A DNA stretch of 64,000 bases from an uncultured Bacteroidaceae bacterium (GCA_905235565.1 CAJOLR010000002.1:50251-114250); one strand, 5' to 3'; positions 35,514 through 44,500 are shown, counted from the stretch's first letter. The notes: a model not told the origin generated them from the sequence alone. A program made the numbers and translations.

Positions 35514-36324
35514 CATACTTTTGGCTTCACTGATGCTTCTGACGCTTTTCACAGGCTGTCGGCTCAAGCGTCCGGATGATGTCCTGTCTCCCAAGAAGAT
35601 GGAGCGGTTCCTCTATGATTATCATCTGGCGCAGGCTATCAGTCAGGACCTCCCCAAGGAGGACAAGTATACCACTTCGGCTTATATCGATTGGGCATAC
35701 GATAAGAACGGAATAACCAAGGAACAGTTCAATACCTCCCTGATCTGGTATACAAGGAATCCCAAGGAGTTTACCAAAATATACAAGCGTCTGTCAAACA
35801 GGGTGGATGACGAGTATAAGATTGCCAATAAAACCCTTTCCAAGATTGAGAAGAAACTGGTTACGATACAGTCCGGTGACAGCATTGATATGTGGTATCT
35901 TGAAAAGAACGCATTGCTAAATACATCGGTCTACATGAACAGGCTTACGTATAAGATCCTGTCCGATACCACTTTCCATTTGGGAGACACCATATGTCTG
36001 AATATGTCCGGAACATTCGTATCGACTGATTCCGACGTTCCCCAACGAGCATATATCACACTGTCGGCTTATTATCGTGACAGTGTCTCTACCGCCGATA
36101 CCATGCTGCTGTCAAGCGGTCCTGTGAATCTGTCATTGGTGCTCGATGATGAGACAGCGCTCTACAGCCTTAGCGGTTCGGTCAATTATCTGGATTCAAC
36201 AGACAACCGCAACTCCATATTGGTACTTTCCGGTATGGAGCTTATGAGGTATCATGATAATTCTGTCGCAGATACGGCCAAGGTCAGTCTGAGCCGTTCA
36301 AAACTCTCTCCTGCGGAACTCTGA
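35500..36324 (+). CDS. DUF4296 lipoprotein
   Basis: A 274-residue lipoprotein: MLRVDILLASLMLLTLFTGC gives a signal ending in a lipobox with Cys20. The DUF4296 region follows (VLSPKKMERFLYDYHLAQAI and YIDWAYDKNGITKEQFNTSL), then an Ig-like strand-rich C-terminus. The function is unknown. After the cysteine the sequence is basic (RLKR), lacking the acidic signal of surface lipoproteins, so a periplasmic face is more likely. In-frame ATGs at 35473 and 35491 are alternatives; all overlap the end of lspA. The gene right behind lspA, whose product must process it, is a conserved neighbour. Its 3' end overlaps the methyltransferase gene by 27 bases, tail to tail. Confidence 0.85.
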   Translation: MLRVDILLASLMLLTLFTGCRLKRPDDVLSPKKMERFLYDYHLAQAISQDLPKEDKYTTSAYIDWAYDKNGITKEQFNTSLIWYTRNPKEFTKIYKRLSNRVDDEYKIANKTLSKIEKKLVTIQSGDSIDMWYLEKNALLNTSVYMNRLTYKILSDTTFHLGDTICLNMSGTFVSTDSDVPQRAYITLSAYYRDSVSTADTMLLSSGPVNLSLVLDDETALYSLSGSVNYLDSTDNRNSILVLSGMELMRYHDNSVADTAKVSLSRSKLSPAEL

Positions 36325-37056
36325 GCAGGTGATGGCTGTGGCGATGGCCACATTGAGGGATTCGGATGTGACAGCTCCTGCCGGCCAGTTAGGTATGAAT
36401 AGTCTTCCTGTAACGTTTTTTTCCAGTTCCGCGCTTATACCGTTCCCTTCATTTCCCATGACGATGATTCCGTTTCCGGAAAGTGCGGCGTCATAGATGG
36501 TTTCTCCATTCAGGAATGTGCCGTAGACCGGGATATCCGGCGGCAGTTGCCTTATGGAACCGGTTAGGTCAGAATAGTGCACTCTTACCCTTGCTACAGC
36601 GCCCATCGTAGCCTGCATGGCCTTTGGGTTGTAAACATCGGCAGTCCCTTTGGAACAGAATACATCCTTTATCCCGAACCAGTCAGCAATACGTATGATG
36701 GTTCCCAGATTGCCAGGGTCCTGTACATCATCCAGGGCCAGTACAATATTGTCTTTGGCGGCAGTTGCCATGTCCGTGTGATATGCCGGTATGTGGAATA
36801 CCGCAAGCACATCCTGGGGAGTTCTGAGCATACTGGCACGTTTCAGTTCGTCCTGCGATACGGTCTCAATCCTTTCGGCCGATATGTTCCGATGCTCTTC
36901 GGCCCATTGCGGTGTGGCTGCGATAAGGACACATCCGAATTTTCCGGTCAGTTCACTCACCAGTTTATGCCCTTCGGCCACGAACAATCCCTTCTCTTCA
37001 CGGAACTTCTTGTGCTCCAGGCTCTTGATATTCTTTATGTCATTCTTGCTTAACAT
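36298..37056 (-). CDS. SpoU/TrmH-family RNA 2'-O-methyltransferase
   Basis: A 252-residue SPOUT methyltransferase. An N-terminal substrate-binding domain (MLSKNDIKNIKSLEHKKFRE) precedes the knot domain with the three motifs ALDDVQDPGNLGTIIRIADW, GIIVMGNEGNGIS and AVTSESLNVAIA. It methylates a ribose in rRNA or tRNA; the target nucleotide is not predictable. A -7-like box TATCTTTA at 37077-37084 on the minus strand may drive it. It converges with, and overlaps by 27 bases, the DUF4296 gene. Confidence 0.93.
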   Translation of the reverse strand: MLSKNDIKNIKSLEHKKFREEKGLFVAEGHKLVSELTGKFGCVLIAATPQWAEEHRNISAERIETVSQDELKRASMLRTPQDVLAVFHIPAYHTDMATAAKDNIVLALDDVQDPGNLGTIIRIADWFGIKDVFCSKGTADVYNPKAMQATMGAVARVRVHYSDLTGSIRQLPPDIPVYGTFLNGETIYDAALSGNGIIVMGNEGNGISAELEKNVTGRLFIPNWPAGAVTSESLNVAIATAITCSEFRRREF

Positions 37057-37104
37057 CCCATATGTTTATGTGTGTGTAAAGATAACTAATTTTTATGACC
37101 ATAC

Positions 37105-37135
37105 TTTGAAAGGCGAGTGAGTTTGCTTATTTTTG
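37105..37135 (+). promoter_or_regulatory. Predicted tamL promoter
   Basis: TTTG at 37105-37108, a 19-base spacer, and TATTTTTG at 37128-37135: a consensus Bacteroidota promoter, 21 bases before the tamL start. Confidence 0.75.
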
Positions 37136-37156
37136 TAAGTTAAAGAAAAAAGAAAC

Positions 37157-39442
37157 ATGAACAGGAATCCGATTAGAATACTGGCGTTGTTACTCCTGGT
37201 ATTGGGAGTGGCTTCCTGTTCTGTATACAAATATGTTCCTGAGGGTCATTACCTGTTGGGAAAAGTCGAGGTTACTGCCGAAGACAAAACCGTTACAGAT
37301 CTCTCCAAGTACAGGAACCTTTCCTACCAGATGCCAAACCTCAAATGGTTCGGCCTGTTCCGTTTCCCATTGAGGTTGTATTCATTTACCGGTACCAGGG
37401 CAGGAGAGGCTCCGGTCATTTATGACCCGTTGTTGTCGGAGGCTACGTGCGTTGATATGAAACGCTCCCTCATGAACGCCGGTTATCTCAATGCCGATGT
37501 GACATATTCAACCAGGAACAGACGTAAACCCAAGACTACAGTTAGTTTCAGCCTGCAGCCTGGCAAGTTGTTCATAGTCGATACCATAAGGATAACTGTC
37601 CAGGACAGCCAGATAGAGCAAATCATCAAGGATAACAGCAAGCAGTCTCATCTGGTCCCTGGGATGAATCTGGATGCCTCCATACTGAATGATGAACGTA
37701 ACCGCATAGTCGAACTGGTACATAAATACGGTTATTACCGGTTTAACCGTGATTTCATATCTTTTGTGGCCGATACCGTCCATGGCAGCGAGAAGGTGGG
37801 GCTCAATATGATCGTTTCGGCCGAGAGCGTGGACGATGACGGAACGGTTCATCCTCACAGGCAGTACACGGTGTCGTCAGTAGATTATTATCTCTCGGAC
37901 AAGAACGGTAATATGCCCAGTGTGGAAACATCGGCCAGGATTGATACCTGTGAGTCATTCCGTCTCATCTATTCGGGAAATGAATCCAGACCGGCGCTGC
38001 GTCCCAAGATAATAGACATCCATTCGTTCCTTAGAGGAGGAATGAAATATAATTCCGATTCGATATCCAGAACATATATGTCCCTTTCACGTCTTGGGAT
38101 ACTGAAATTCTCGAATATCAGTTTCGAGGATGTCCCCGGTCAGGACAACAGACTGAAAGCCAACGTTATGATGACGAGCCTCCCAAAACACTCGATCAGT
38201 TTTGAGGTGGAAGGTACCAATACGGCCGGAGACCTGGGTGCCGCGGCATCCATGTCATTCACAGACCGCAACCTGTTCAGGGGATCGGAGCAGCTGACTA
38301 TAAAGCTTCGCGGAGCTTATGAGTCAATAACCAATCTCCCCGGCTATTCGGGGGATACATACATCGAGTACGGATTGGAAGCCAATCTGGATTTTCCTGA
38401 ATTCCTGGTGCCTTTTATGACTCAGGACCTTCAGAGACGCAGTCAGGCCACTTCGCGTTTCAGCCTTAAGATCAACGCCCAGCGTCGTCCGGAGTTCAAG
38501 AAAACGATATTCTCCACAGGTTGGAGCTATATGTGGGGCGATACATGGCAGAAATCACATCAACTTGACGTACTGGACCTGAACTATCTTGTAGTACCTT
38601 GGATATCGGACCATTTCAGGTCGGAGTATCTGGACCAGATAACTTCTGCCAGGTCAATACTTAAATACAACTATGAGGACCTGCTGATTACCAAGCTTGG
38701 CTATACGTTCTACTATTCGAGTTCCAGGATAAACTCAGTAGATCCATTCCGCTATTCCGTGCGTGTGGGCTTGGAGACATCGGGCAATATGCTGAGCCTG
38801 CTGTCCGAACCTCTGGGACTTGAAAAGAATGACAACAATCAGTATAAAGTCTTTGGCGTGGCGTTTGCCCAATATGTCAAACATGACTTTTCCTTTACTG
38901 CCAACTGGCGGTTGGACAGGACCAACAATCTGGTGGCTCATATAGAGTGGGGCGTTGCTGTCCCGTATGGAAACTCCACAAGCCTTCCGTTTGAGAAGCG
39001 CTATTTTTCCGGGGGTGCCAACAGCGTACGCGGATGGGCTGTTCGTGAACTGGGCCCAGGTACCTACCATGGAAATGACAAGGTCATTGACTATATAAAG
39101 CAGTCTGGTGACATCAAATTGGGTGCAAGTGTTGAATACCGCTCAAAACTGTTCTGGAAAATCAACGGTGCCGCATTTGTGGATGCCGGTAATATCTGGA
39201 CAATCCGGGATTATGAAGAGCAGCCCGGAGGTGTGTTCGGCTTCAATACATTCTATAAACAGATAGCCGCATCGTATGGTTTGGGCTTGCGGTTTGATTT
39301 CGGGATCCTGGTACTCAGACTGGATGGAGGTATGAAGGCATACAATCCGTCAGGTACAACCCCGTATAAGAGACTGCCGCTGGTACACCCCTCAATTAAT
39401 AGGGATTTTGCGTTCCACCTGGCTGTGGGTTATCCGTTCTGA
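37157..39442 (+). CDS. tamL: TamL, lipidated BamA/TamA-family outer-membrane protein
   Basis: A 761-residue Omp85 protein. The N-terminus MNRNPIRILALLLLVLGVAS is a lipoprotein signal with Cys21, which marks the Bacteroidota TamL rather than BamA. POTRA domains fill about residues 25-360 (the PEGHYLLGKVEVT start and the conserved YNSDSISRTYMSLSRLGILKF before the barrel). A 16-strand barrel follows with the family motif FSGGANSVRGWAVRELGPG, and it ends in AVGYPF with a terminal Phe. It acts in outer-membrane protein insertion together with TamB. tamB is not adjacent. The strong promoter and the 50-base gap to the MBL gene suggest the latter is co-transcribed. Confidence 0.9.
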   Translation: MNRNPIRILALLLLVLGVASCSVYKYVPEGHYLLGKVEVTAEDKTVTDLSKYRNLSYQMPNLKWFGLFRFPLRLYSFTGTRAGEAPVIYDPLLSEATCVDMKRSLMNAGYLNADVTYSTRNRRKPKTTVSFSLQPGKLFIVDTIRITVQDSQIEQIIKDNSKQSHLVPGMNLDASILNDERNRIVELVHKYGYYRFNRDFISFVADTVHGSEKVGLNMIVSAESVDDDGTVHPHRQYTVSSVDYYLSDKNGNMPSVETSARIDTCESFRLIYSGNESRPALRPKIIDIHSFLRGGMKYNSDSISRTYMSLSRLGILKFSNISFEDVPGQDNRLKANVMMTSLPKHSISFEVEGTNTAGDLGAAASMSFTDRNLFRGSEQLTIKLRGAYESITNLPGYSGDTYIEYGLEANLDFPEFLVPFMTQDLQRRSQATSRFSLKINAQRRPEFKKTIFSTGWSYMWGDTWQKSHQLDVLDLNYLVVPWISDHFRSEYLDQITSARSILKYNYEDLLITKLGYTFYYSSSRINSVDPFRYSVRVGLETSGNMLSLLSEPLGLEKNDNNQYKVFGVAFAQYVKHDFSFTANWRLDRTNNLVAHIEWGVAVPYGNSTSLPFEKRYFSGGANSVRGWAVRELGPGTYHGNDKVIDYIKQSGDIKLGASVEYRSKLFWKINGAAFVDAGNIWTIRDYEEQPGGVFGFNTFYKQIAASYGLGLRFDFGILVLRLDGGMKAYNPSGTTPYKRLPLVHPSINRDFAFHLAVGYPF

Positions 39443-39492
39443 CCAATAAACACACATTATTGTTATGAAGAAAGAAATAAAACGACATAAAA

Positions 39493-40296
39493 ATGAAGAC
39501 CTACTTTATGAGTTTGTCAAGTGGAAGCAGCGGAAACTGCTACTATCTTGGCACAGACGAACATGCAATCCTGATTGATGCCGGTATCCCCGTAAAACAG
39601 ATAAAGGGATACCTGAAGGATGCAGGTATCCCTTTTGAGAGAATCATGGCCGTGTTTGTGACGCATGATCATGCTGACCATATCAAGGCCCTTGGTAAAC
39701 TTGGCGAAAAGTGTGCTGTTCCTGTTTATGCTACACGCGAAACACATGAAGGCATAAACAATAACTATTGTATGACGGAGAAACTCTACCAGTGTGTCCG
39801 TTACTTGGAAAAGGAGGTTCCGTTTGAGTTCATGGATTTTGTCATCACCCCGTTTGAGGTACCTCATGACGGTACAGACAATGTTGGTTATAGGATTGAG
39901 GTTAATGGTGAGGTGTTCTGTTTCGTGACAGACTTGGGACATATAACCGATACCGTATCCAAGTATATCCTTCAGGCCAATTATCTTATCATGGAGGCTA
40001 ATTATGATGAGGATATGCTCAGAATGGGTAACTATCCGCAGTTCCTTAAAGACCGCATCACCAGCCCGCGGGGACATTTGAGCAACAAGACTACAGCCAG
40101 GTTCCTTGCTGAGAATATACATCCGGGTCTGAAGAATATCTGGCTGTGTCACCTGAGCGGAGAGAACAACCATCCGGAGATAGCTTACAAAACCGTAGAG
40201 TATGAGCTTCGCGGAGTGGGTATAATCCCAGGGAAGGATGTTCAGCTTTGCGCCCTGAAGCGTACCACTCCAAGCGAGTTGTATATATTTGAATAA
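39493..40296 (+). CDS. MBL-fold metallo-hydrolase, YycJ/WalJ-like
   Basis: A 267-residue metallo-beta-lactamase-fold protein. SLSSGSSGNCYYLG and the metal motif VTHDHADH (57-63) are typical of the YycJ group, as are EVPHDGTDNVGYRI, FVTDLGH and the C-terminal NIWLCHLSGENNHPE. WalJ proteins have been connected with DNA processing and cell-wall control in Firmicutes; the role here is unknown. Cytoplasmic by absence of a signal. It is followed by a strong bidirectional terminator shared with the tRNA gene. Confidence 0.88.
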   Translation: MKTYFMSLSSGSSGNCYYLGTDEHAILIDAGIPVKQIKGYLKDAGIPFERIMAVFVTHDHADHIKALGKLGEKCAVPVYATRETHEGINNNYCMTEKLYQCVRYLEKEVPFEFMDFVITPFEVPHDGTDNVGYRIEVNGEVFCFVTDLGHITDTVSKYILQANYLIMEANYDEDMLRMGNYPQFLKDRITSPRGHLSNKTTARFLAENIHPGLKNIWLCHLSGENNHPEIAYKTVEYELRGVGIIPGKDVQLCALKRTTPSELYIFE

Positions 40297-40314
40297 TGAA
40301 ATATCTGCAAAAAG

Positions 40315-40344
40315 AAACAGGAGACCGATTGGCCTCCTGTTTTT
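40315..40344. terminator. Bidirectional terminator between the MBL gene and tRNA-Lys
   Basis: AAACAGGAG / CTCCTGTTT stem with T-runs on both strands (TTTTT on plus; TTTCTTTTT on minus). It begins two bases beyond the tRNA 3' end, so it can end both convergent transcripts. Confidence 0.85.
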
Positions 40345-40345
40345 G

Positions 40346-40418
40346 TACGCGATCAGGGATTCGAACCCTGGACCCATTGATTAAGAGTCAATTGCTCTAC
40401 CAACTGAGCTAATCGCGC
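40346..40418 (-). tRNA. tRNA-Lys (anticodon CTT)
   Basis: The minus strand folds into a 73-base cloverleaf: acceptor GCGCGAT/ATCGCGT (G1-U72 wobble), D-arm TAGCTCAGTTGGTAGAGC, anticodon stem ATTGA/TCAAT with loop CTCTTAA giving CTT, and T-arm GGGTTCGAATCCC. The CCA end is not encoded. It decodes AAG. Confidence 0.97.
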
Positions 40419-40441
40419 AACTGCTTTCCTGAAAAGCGATG

Positions 40442-40472
40442 CAAAGGTATCGCTTTAAATTGGTTTTCCAAA
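40442..40472 (-). promoter_or_regulatory. Predicted tRNA-Lys promoter
   Basis: On the minus strand TTTG (40472-40469), a 19-base spacer and TACCTTTG (40449-40442), 24 bases before the tRNA 5' end. Confidence 0.75.
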
Positions 40473-40493
40473 ATGAAATGCAGACTTTTTTGC

Positions 40494-40535
40494 AAAAAAA
40501 TGATGCCTTGAACGGTTAGTCGGCAAGGCATCATT
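40494..40535 (-). terminator. Rho-independent terminator after uxaC
   Basis: On the minus strand AATGATGCCTTG pairs with CAAGGCATCATT across a 13-base loop and is followed by a run of Ts. It lies 19 bases past the uxaC stop. Confidence 0.88.
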
Positions 40536-40553
40536 CTTTACTGCGGTTATCTT

Positions 40554-41963
40554 TCAGAATTGGAAGAATCTTCTGGCGTTGAAGTAAGAGATATCCTCAA
40601 CCATCTGCTCAATCCTGTGTATTTCGCTGGCCGGTATCTCACCCTTCTCCACATCATTTCCTATCAGATTGCAGAGTATGCGGCGGAAATACTCATGACG
40701 GGCATATGAAACAAAAGAACGGCTGTCAGTCAGCATGCCTACAAATCTGGATAGCAGTCCCAGCATACTCAGCACCTGCATCTGCTGCTCCATTCCGTTT
40801 TTCTGGTCCATGAACCACCAGCCTGCTCCAAGCTGTATCTTGCCGGGTACGGATCCGTCCTGGAAGTTGCCTATGGTAGTGCCGACCATCTCAAAATCAG
40901 ACGGATTGAGATTATAGATAATGGTCTTGGTCAGTTTGTCCATACTGTTCAGCCTGTCCAGATAGCGGTTCATTGACTTGGCGGTCAGTACTTGTGACAT
41001 GGAATCAAAACCGGTGTCCTTGCCAATCAGTTTGAACATCTTGGTGTTCTGGTTGCGGATAACGCCGTAATGGAACTGTTGTGTCCATCCTGTGTCGGCA
41101 TCCATCTTGCCGAACTCAATCAGCATAGCGCTCTTGAACTTGCGGATCTCAAGGTCCGTCAGAGCGGTGCCTCCGTAAACTTTGCTGAATATGGCATCCA
41201 ACTCGGATGGAGTGAAATCCTTTGCATAGAACTCTTCCATACCGTGGTCGCTCAGCCGGCATCCCATCTGTTCAAAGTATTTGTGGCGTACCAGAAGAGC
41301 TTTTACTATGTCATCAAAGCAGTTTATGCTTACTCCGCTCACCTTGGACAGCTTGTCTATATATTCCCTGTAAGCTGCAGGGTTCTCTACGGTCATTGCC
41401 ATGTCGGGACGCCATGTGGGCAGAACCTTAACCTTAAACCCGCTCTCACGAACCTGCTTGTGGTATTCCAGGGAATCTACGGGGTCATCGGTAGTGCAGA
41501 CTGCCTCAACGTTGTAATGAAGCATCAGGTTCCGCGCACTGAATTCGGGACTGGCCAACTTCTCGTTGCACTCATCATATATCTCCTTTGCAGTATCAGG
41601 ATTAAGGACCTTGTCTATACCAAAGCAGGTCTTGAGTTCCAGGTGTGTCCAATGGTAGAGAGGGTTGCGCATGCAGTAAGGCATGGTCTCTGCCCATTTC
41701 TGGAATTTTTCCCAATCAGATGCATTTCCGGTGATGTATTCTTCAGGAATGCCGTTGGTGCGGAGTGCGCGCCACTTGTAATGGTCTCCGCCCAACCATA
41801 GTTCTGTGATGGAACGGAACTTATGGTCTTCGGCTACCTCCTGCGGGTTAAGATGGCAGTGATAGTCTATGATGGGCAGTTTCTTGGCATGATTGTGAAA
41901 CAGATGTTCTGCGGTCTTGGACTGCAAAAGAAAATTCTCATGAATGAACGGTTTGTTAGTCAT
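40554..41963 (-). CDS. uxaC: Glucuronate/galacturonate isomerase
   Basis: Interconverts D-glucuronate and D-fructuronate, and D-galacturonate and D-tagaturonate, in the cytoplasm. The 469 residues carry the amidohydrolase-like start IIDYHCHLNPQEVAEDHKF, CTTDDPVDSLEYH and the C-terminal RHEYFRRILCNLIGNDVEKG, all typical. It is second in the run after the tagaturonate epimerase gene (20-base gap) and ends at a strong terminator. With UxuA and UxuB at 10.5-13.4 kb it supports both uronates. Confidence 0.97.
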   Translation of the reverse strand: MTNKPFIHENFLLQSKTAEHLFHNHAKKLPIIDYHCHLNPQEVAEDHKFRSITELWLGGDHYKWRALRTNGIPEEYITGNASDWEKFQKWAETMPYCMRNPLYHWTHLELKTCFGIDKVLNPDTAKEIYDECNEKLASPEFSARNLMLHYNVEAVCTTDDPVDSLEYHKQVRESGFKVKVLPTWRPDMAMTVENPAAYREYIDKLSKVSGVSINCFDDIVKALLVRHKYFEQMGCRLSDHGMEEFYAKDFTPSELDAIFSKVYGGTALTDLEIRKFKSAMLIEFGKMDADTGWTQQFHYGVIRNQNTKMFKLIGKDTGFDSMSQVLTAKSMNRYLDRLNSMDKLTKTIIYNLNPSDFEMVGTTIGNFQDGSVPGKIQLGAGWWFMDQKNGMEQQMQVLSMLGLLSRFVGMLTDSRSFVSYARHEYFRRILCNLIGNDVEKGEIPASEIHRIEQMVEDISYFNARRFFQF

Positions 41964-41983
41964 ATGTAATCAGGTTATTTGTT

Positions 41984-43231
41984 CTAGAATAGACGTGCAA
42001 TATGCCTGTCAAGAATATTCTCCTTGACCTGCTGTGCTATTACGGCGGCATTCCGTTCCAGGGCAGGATAGAATTCATCGCCCAGTTCGGCTGCTATCTT
42101 GTAGCTTACGTGTATCAGCTGACGGAAATCGGGATTGTATAGCGGGTCCTGGAGGTTATGGCGTAGTGCCCGTGCATACTGTTCGCCGCTCCATGACTCA
42201 ATCTGTCCTGCAGTGGGCAGTTTTGCAGGGTTGATGTCAATCACTGTGGCATAGGGGACACAGAGCTCTTCCATACGTCCCAGAGCTGACAGGGCAATCC
42301 TTTTGGCCAGACTGAAGGCATTTCCGTCACCAAGAGCCAGGCCGATGTTCTCTTCAAGCCAAGTGGTACCTGCTGTCTTGATGTGTATGCCTTTGTCATA
42401 TTCCCGGATAAGACGTCCCATTATGGGGTAGATAGAGAATTTGTCACTTCCGGAATGAATGCTCAGCTTGAGGCTTTCCGGCAGTCCGAATTCCTTTACG
42501 GCATAGTCTATTACCAGCAGATCCTCCCGGAACTCTTTCTCAAACTGTGCGGTATTGCCTACATAGTCTACGCCTTTGTTGAACCTTCCGGTGAACTTGG
42601 GAGCGATGGTCTGGGCGGGAACGCCTTCTTGGGCAAGAGCGCTCAGGATAAAGAATATTTCTATTGGTGTTTGCGGCGAATCCACTTCATCCATGGATAC
42701 TTCGGTTACAAAACCGTCAATATCCTTGCAGTCTGCGATATGCCTGTAGATGCGTCCGGCTTCCTGAACGGCGAACAGGTATTTGCCTGCCATCTCCTCA
42801 ATCAGGGCACGATCTATCTTGAACGGTTGGTCTATTCCTGGGATAATCAGGTTACCGGCATATTTCAGATTGGATTCCGTAAATTTGGTGATGTCATTGG
42901 CATCGGCCTTCTTTCCTATATAATCCGCCACATCAATGGTAAAGAAATCAGATGCATCCATGAACTTGTCTACATTGTTCATGTTGATGTGGTCGGCATC
43001 AACGAAGTAGGGCTTTGTGTATCCCAAAGACTTGACTGCATCATCGGCCTCGCGGCGTGTGTCTACAGGCTCTGTGCCAATGATCTGATGCTCGCGGTTG
43101 GATTTGTTCCAAACCGGTACGAACTCATACGGATACTTGCCTGCACCCTCAATGAGCGCGTCGAGTTGAGCTTTTCCCTCGTGTGAGAACCGGTCACCTA
43201 TTCCGAAAGAATATTTTCCAAGTAGTTTCAT
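41984..43231 (-). CDS. uxaE: Tagaturonate 3-epimerase (UxaE family)
   Basis: The 415-residue protein opens MKLLGKYSFGIGDRFSHEGK and carries KSNREHQIIGTEP, FTIDVADYIG, IAPKFTGRFNKGVDYVGN and KLSIHSGSDKFSIYPIMG, the conserved pattern of the tagaturonate epimerase family first assigned in Thermotoga. It turns D-tagaturonate into D-fructuronate, letting galacturonate enter the UxuB-UxuA branch. Next to uxaC this role fits well: no altronate genes (uxaA, uxaB) are seen. Many databases label the family only as uncharacterised. A -7 box lies 21 bases upstream, inside the pdxB-uxaE gap. Confidence 0.85.
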   Translation of the reverse strand: MKLLGKYSFGIGDRFSHEGKAQLDALIEGAGKYPYEFVPVWNKSNREHQIIGTEPVDTRREADDAVKSLGYTKPYFVDADHINMNNVDKFMDASDFFTIDVADYIGKKADANDITKFTESNLKYAGNLIIPGIDQPFKIDRALIEEMAGKYLFAVQEAGRIYRHIADCKDIDGFVTEVSMDEVDSPQTPIEIFFILSALAQEGVPAQTIAPKFTGRFNKGVDYVGNTAQFEKEFREDLLVIDYAVKEFGLPESLKLSIHSGSDKFSIYPIMGRLIREYDKGIHIKTAGTTWLEENIGLALGDGNAFSLAKRIALSALGRMEELCVPYATVIDINPAKLPTAGQIESWSGEQYARALRHNLQDPLYNPDFRQLIHVSYKIAAELGDEFYPALERNAAVIAQQVKENILDRHIARLF

Positions 43232-43251
43232 AATTGTATTTGGCTTTGTTA

Positions 43252-43259
43252 CAAATGTA
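43252..43259 (-). promoter_or_regulatory. Possible promoter (-7 box) of uxaE-uxaC
   Basis: TACATTTG on the minus strand, 21 bases before the uxaE start; no clear -33 box. Co-transcription from pdxB is also possible as the gap is 32 bases. Confidence 0.4.
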
Positions 43260-43263
43260 ATTG

Positions 43264-44397
43264 TTATTCGGTTAAGTTGAACCCTGCCTCCCTCAAATAT
43301 ACTGAGGCACGGCCCGAAGTGTCATTGGACAGATTGACGGTGAATGCATTGAACTCCCGCCTTACAGGGTATGACGACCTTAGTTTCTCAAAACGGCTTA
43401 TATCCGTTCTGAGCATGGCGTCATCCTGCTTTACGTCATATGTGTAAAGGATTGCCTCAGAAAGGATCCGACGGGGGCTCTTGTCCTGCGCGTCAATGGT
43501 AAATGATAGGGGTTGAGCCGGTATAGGTAACTCCGTTGTCTCCCAGTTGCTGCAGGGGAGGTCAAAGAATCGCCCCAATGCCTGTACGCACATCATGGTC
43601 CCGTTTGACTTGCCGTCTGCCGAATAACCGGCTATGTGAGGCGTGCCGGTATACAGCATCTCTGCAAGTTCAGGGTCTATGGCCGGCTCTCTCTCCCAAA
43701 CATCCAATGATGCTGTTTTAATGGATCCTTTCCTGAGTGCCTGTTTAAGGGCTTTGGTGTCAACTATCTCGCCGCGAGATGTGTTTATCAGTATCTGGCT
43801 GTTGTTCATGGCAGCCAGATTTCTTTCTCCAAACAGATGGAAGGTGGAATCCTCCCCTTCAATGGTCAGCGGTACGTGACACGTTATGATATCACTCTCC
43901 TCTATTATCCTGTCTATCGGAACAAAACCGCTGCCGCCTTCACGCCTGGCACGCGGAGGATCGCAGAGCAGGATCCTGAATCCCAGAAGCGCAGCCATCC
44001 TGGCAACCTTGCCGCCTACATTGCCTGCACCTATGATGCCAAGAGTCTTTTCCTTGAATTCAAAAGACATATCGCGAGACATGTTTGACAGCAGCGATCC
44101 CATGTATTGCTGTACGGAGCCGGAGTTACAGCCGGGAGCATTGGTCCAAACAATGCCGTTGCGTTCACACCATGCGGTGTCAATATGGTCATAGCCTATA
44201 GTGGCCGTAGCGATGAACTTTACTTTGGAGCCTTTCAGAAGGGATTCGTCGCATCTTGTGCGCGTTCTTACGACAAGGGCGTCGGCATTCCGTATAAGGT
44301 CTGGCCCTATGTCATTGCCGGGTGCATATGTCACATCGGCAAACGGCTCCAGGACACCTTTTAGGAAAGGGATATGTTCGTCGCATACAATTTTCAT
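43264..44397 (-). CDS. pdxB: Erythronate-4-phosphate dehydrogenase
   Basis: Second step of the DXP-dependent pyridoxal phosphate pathway. The 377-residue D-2-hydroxyacid dehydrogenase opens MKIVCDEHIPFLKGVLEPFA, has the NAD-binding GIIGAGNVGGKVA, the catalytic Arg in NTSRGEIVD, the Glu in DVWEREP and the His in TPHIAGYSADGK, and the C-terminal PdxB dimerisation segment. SADGK after the catalytic His separates PdxB from PGDH enzymes. The ATG at 44397 is used; a TTG twelve codons upstream overlaps the -7 box. Confidence 0.94.
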   Translation of the reverse strand: MKIVCDEHIPFLKGVLEPFADVTYAPGNDIGPDLIRNADALVVRTRTRCDESLLKGSKVKFIATATIGYDHIDTAWCERNGIVWTNAPGCNSGSVQQYMGSLLSNMSRDMSFEFKEKTLGIIGAGNVGGKVARMAALLGFRILLCDPPRARREGGSGFVPIDRIIEESDIITCHVPLTIEGEDSTFHLFGERNLAAMNNSQILINTSRGEIVDTKALKQALRKGSIKTASLDVWEREPAIDPELAEMLYTGTPHIAGYSADGKSNGTMMCVQALGRFFDLPCSNWETTELPIPAQPLSFTIDAQDKSPRRILSEAILYTYDVKQDDAMLRTDISRFEKLRSSYPVRREFNAFTVNLSNDTSGRASVYLREAGFNLTE

Positions 44398-44421
44398 CTC
44401 AACTTGCCTCCAATCTATGGG

Positions 44422-44429
44422 CAAATTTA
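44422..44429 (-). promoter_or_regulatory. Predicted pdxB promoter (-7 box)
   Basis: TAAATTTG on the minus strand, 24 bases before the ATG at 44397; it overlaps the alternative TTG start and so excludes it. Confidence 0.55.
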
Positions 44430-44450
44430 TCAAAAAACCTGATGAGTTTA

Positions 44451-44481
44451 TTGTAAATTCTGTCTAAAAAAGCTATGTTTG
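44451..44481 (+). promoter_or_regulatory. Predicted promoter of the sensor-kinase operon
   Basis: TTG at 44451-44453, a 20-base spacer and TATGTTTG at 44474-44481, 19 bases before the first kinase gene. Back to back with the pdxB promoter. Confidence 0.6.
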
Positions 44482-44500
44482 CAATACTCTTAGATTCAAT

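Noticed and set aside
39517..40377. 286-residue minus-strand open frame over the MBL gene
   Set aside because: It runs through the terminator and into the tRNA-Lys gene, and mirrors a clear family gene.
42383..43186. 267-residue plus-strand open frame over the tagaturonate epimerase gene
   Set aside because: Shadow of a conserved enzyme; no signal, motif or promoter of its own.
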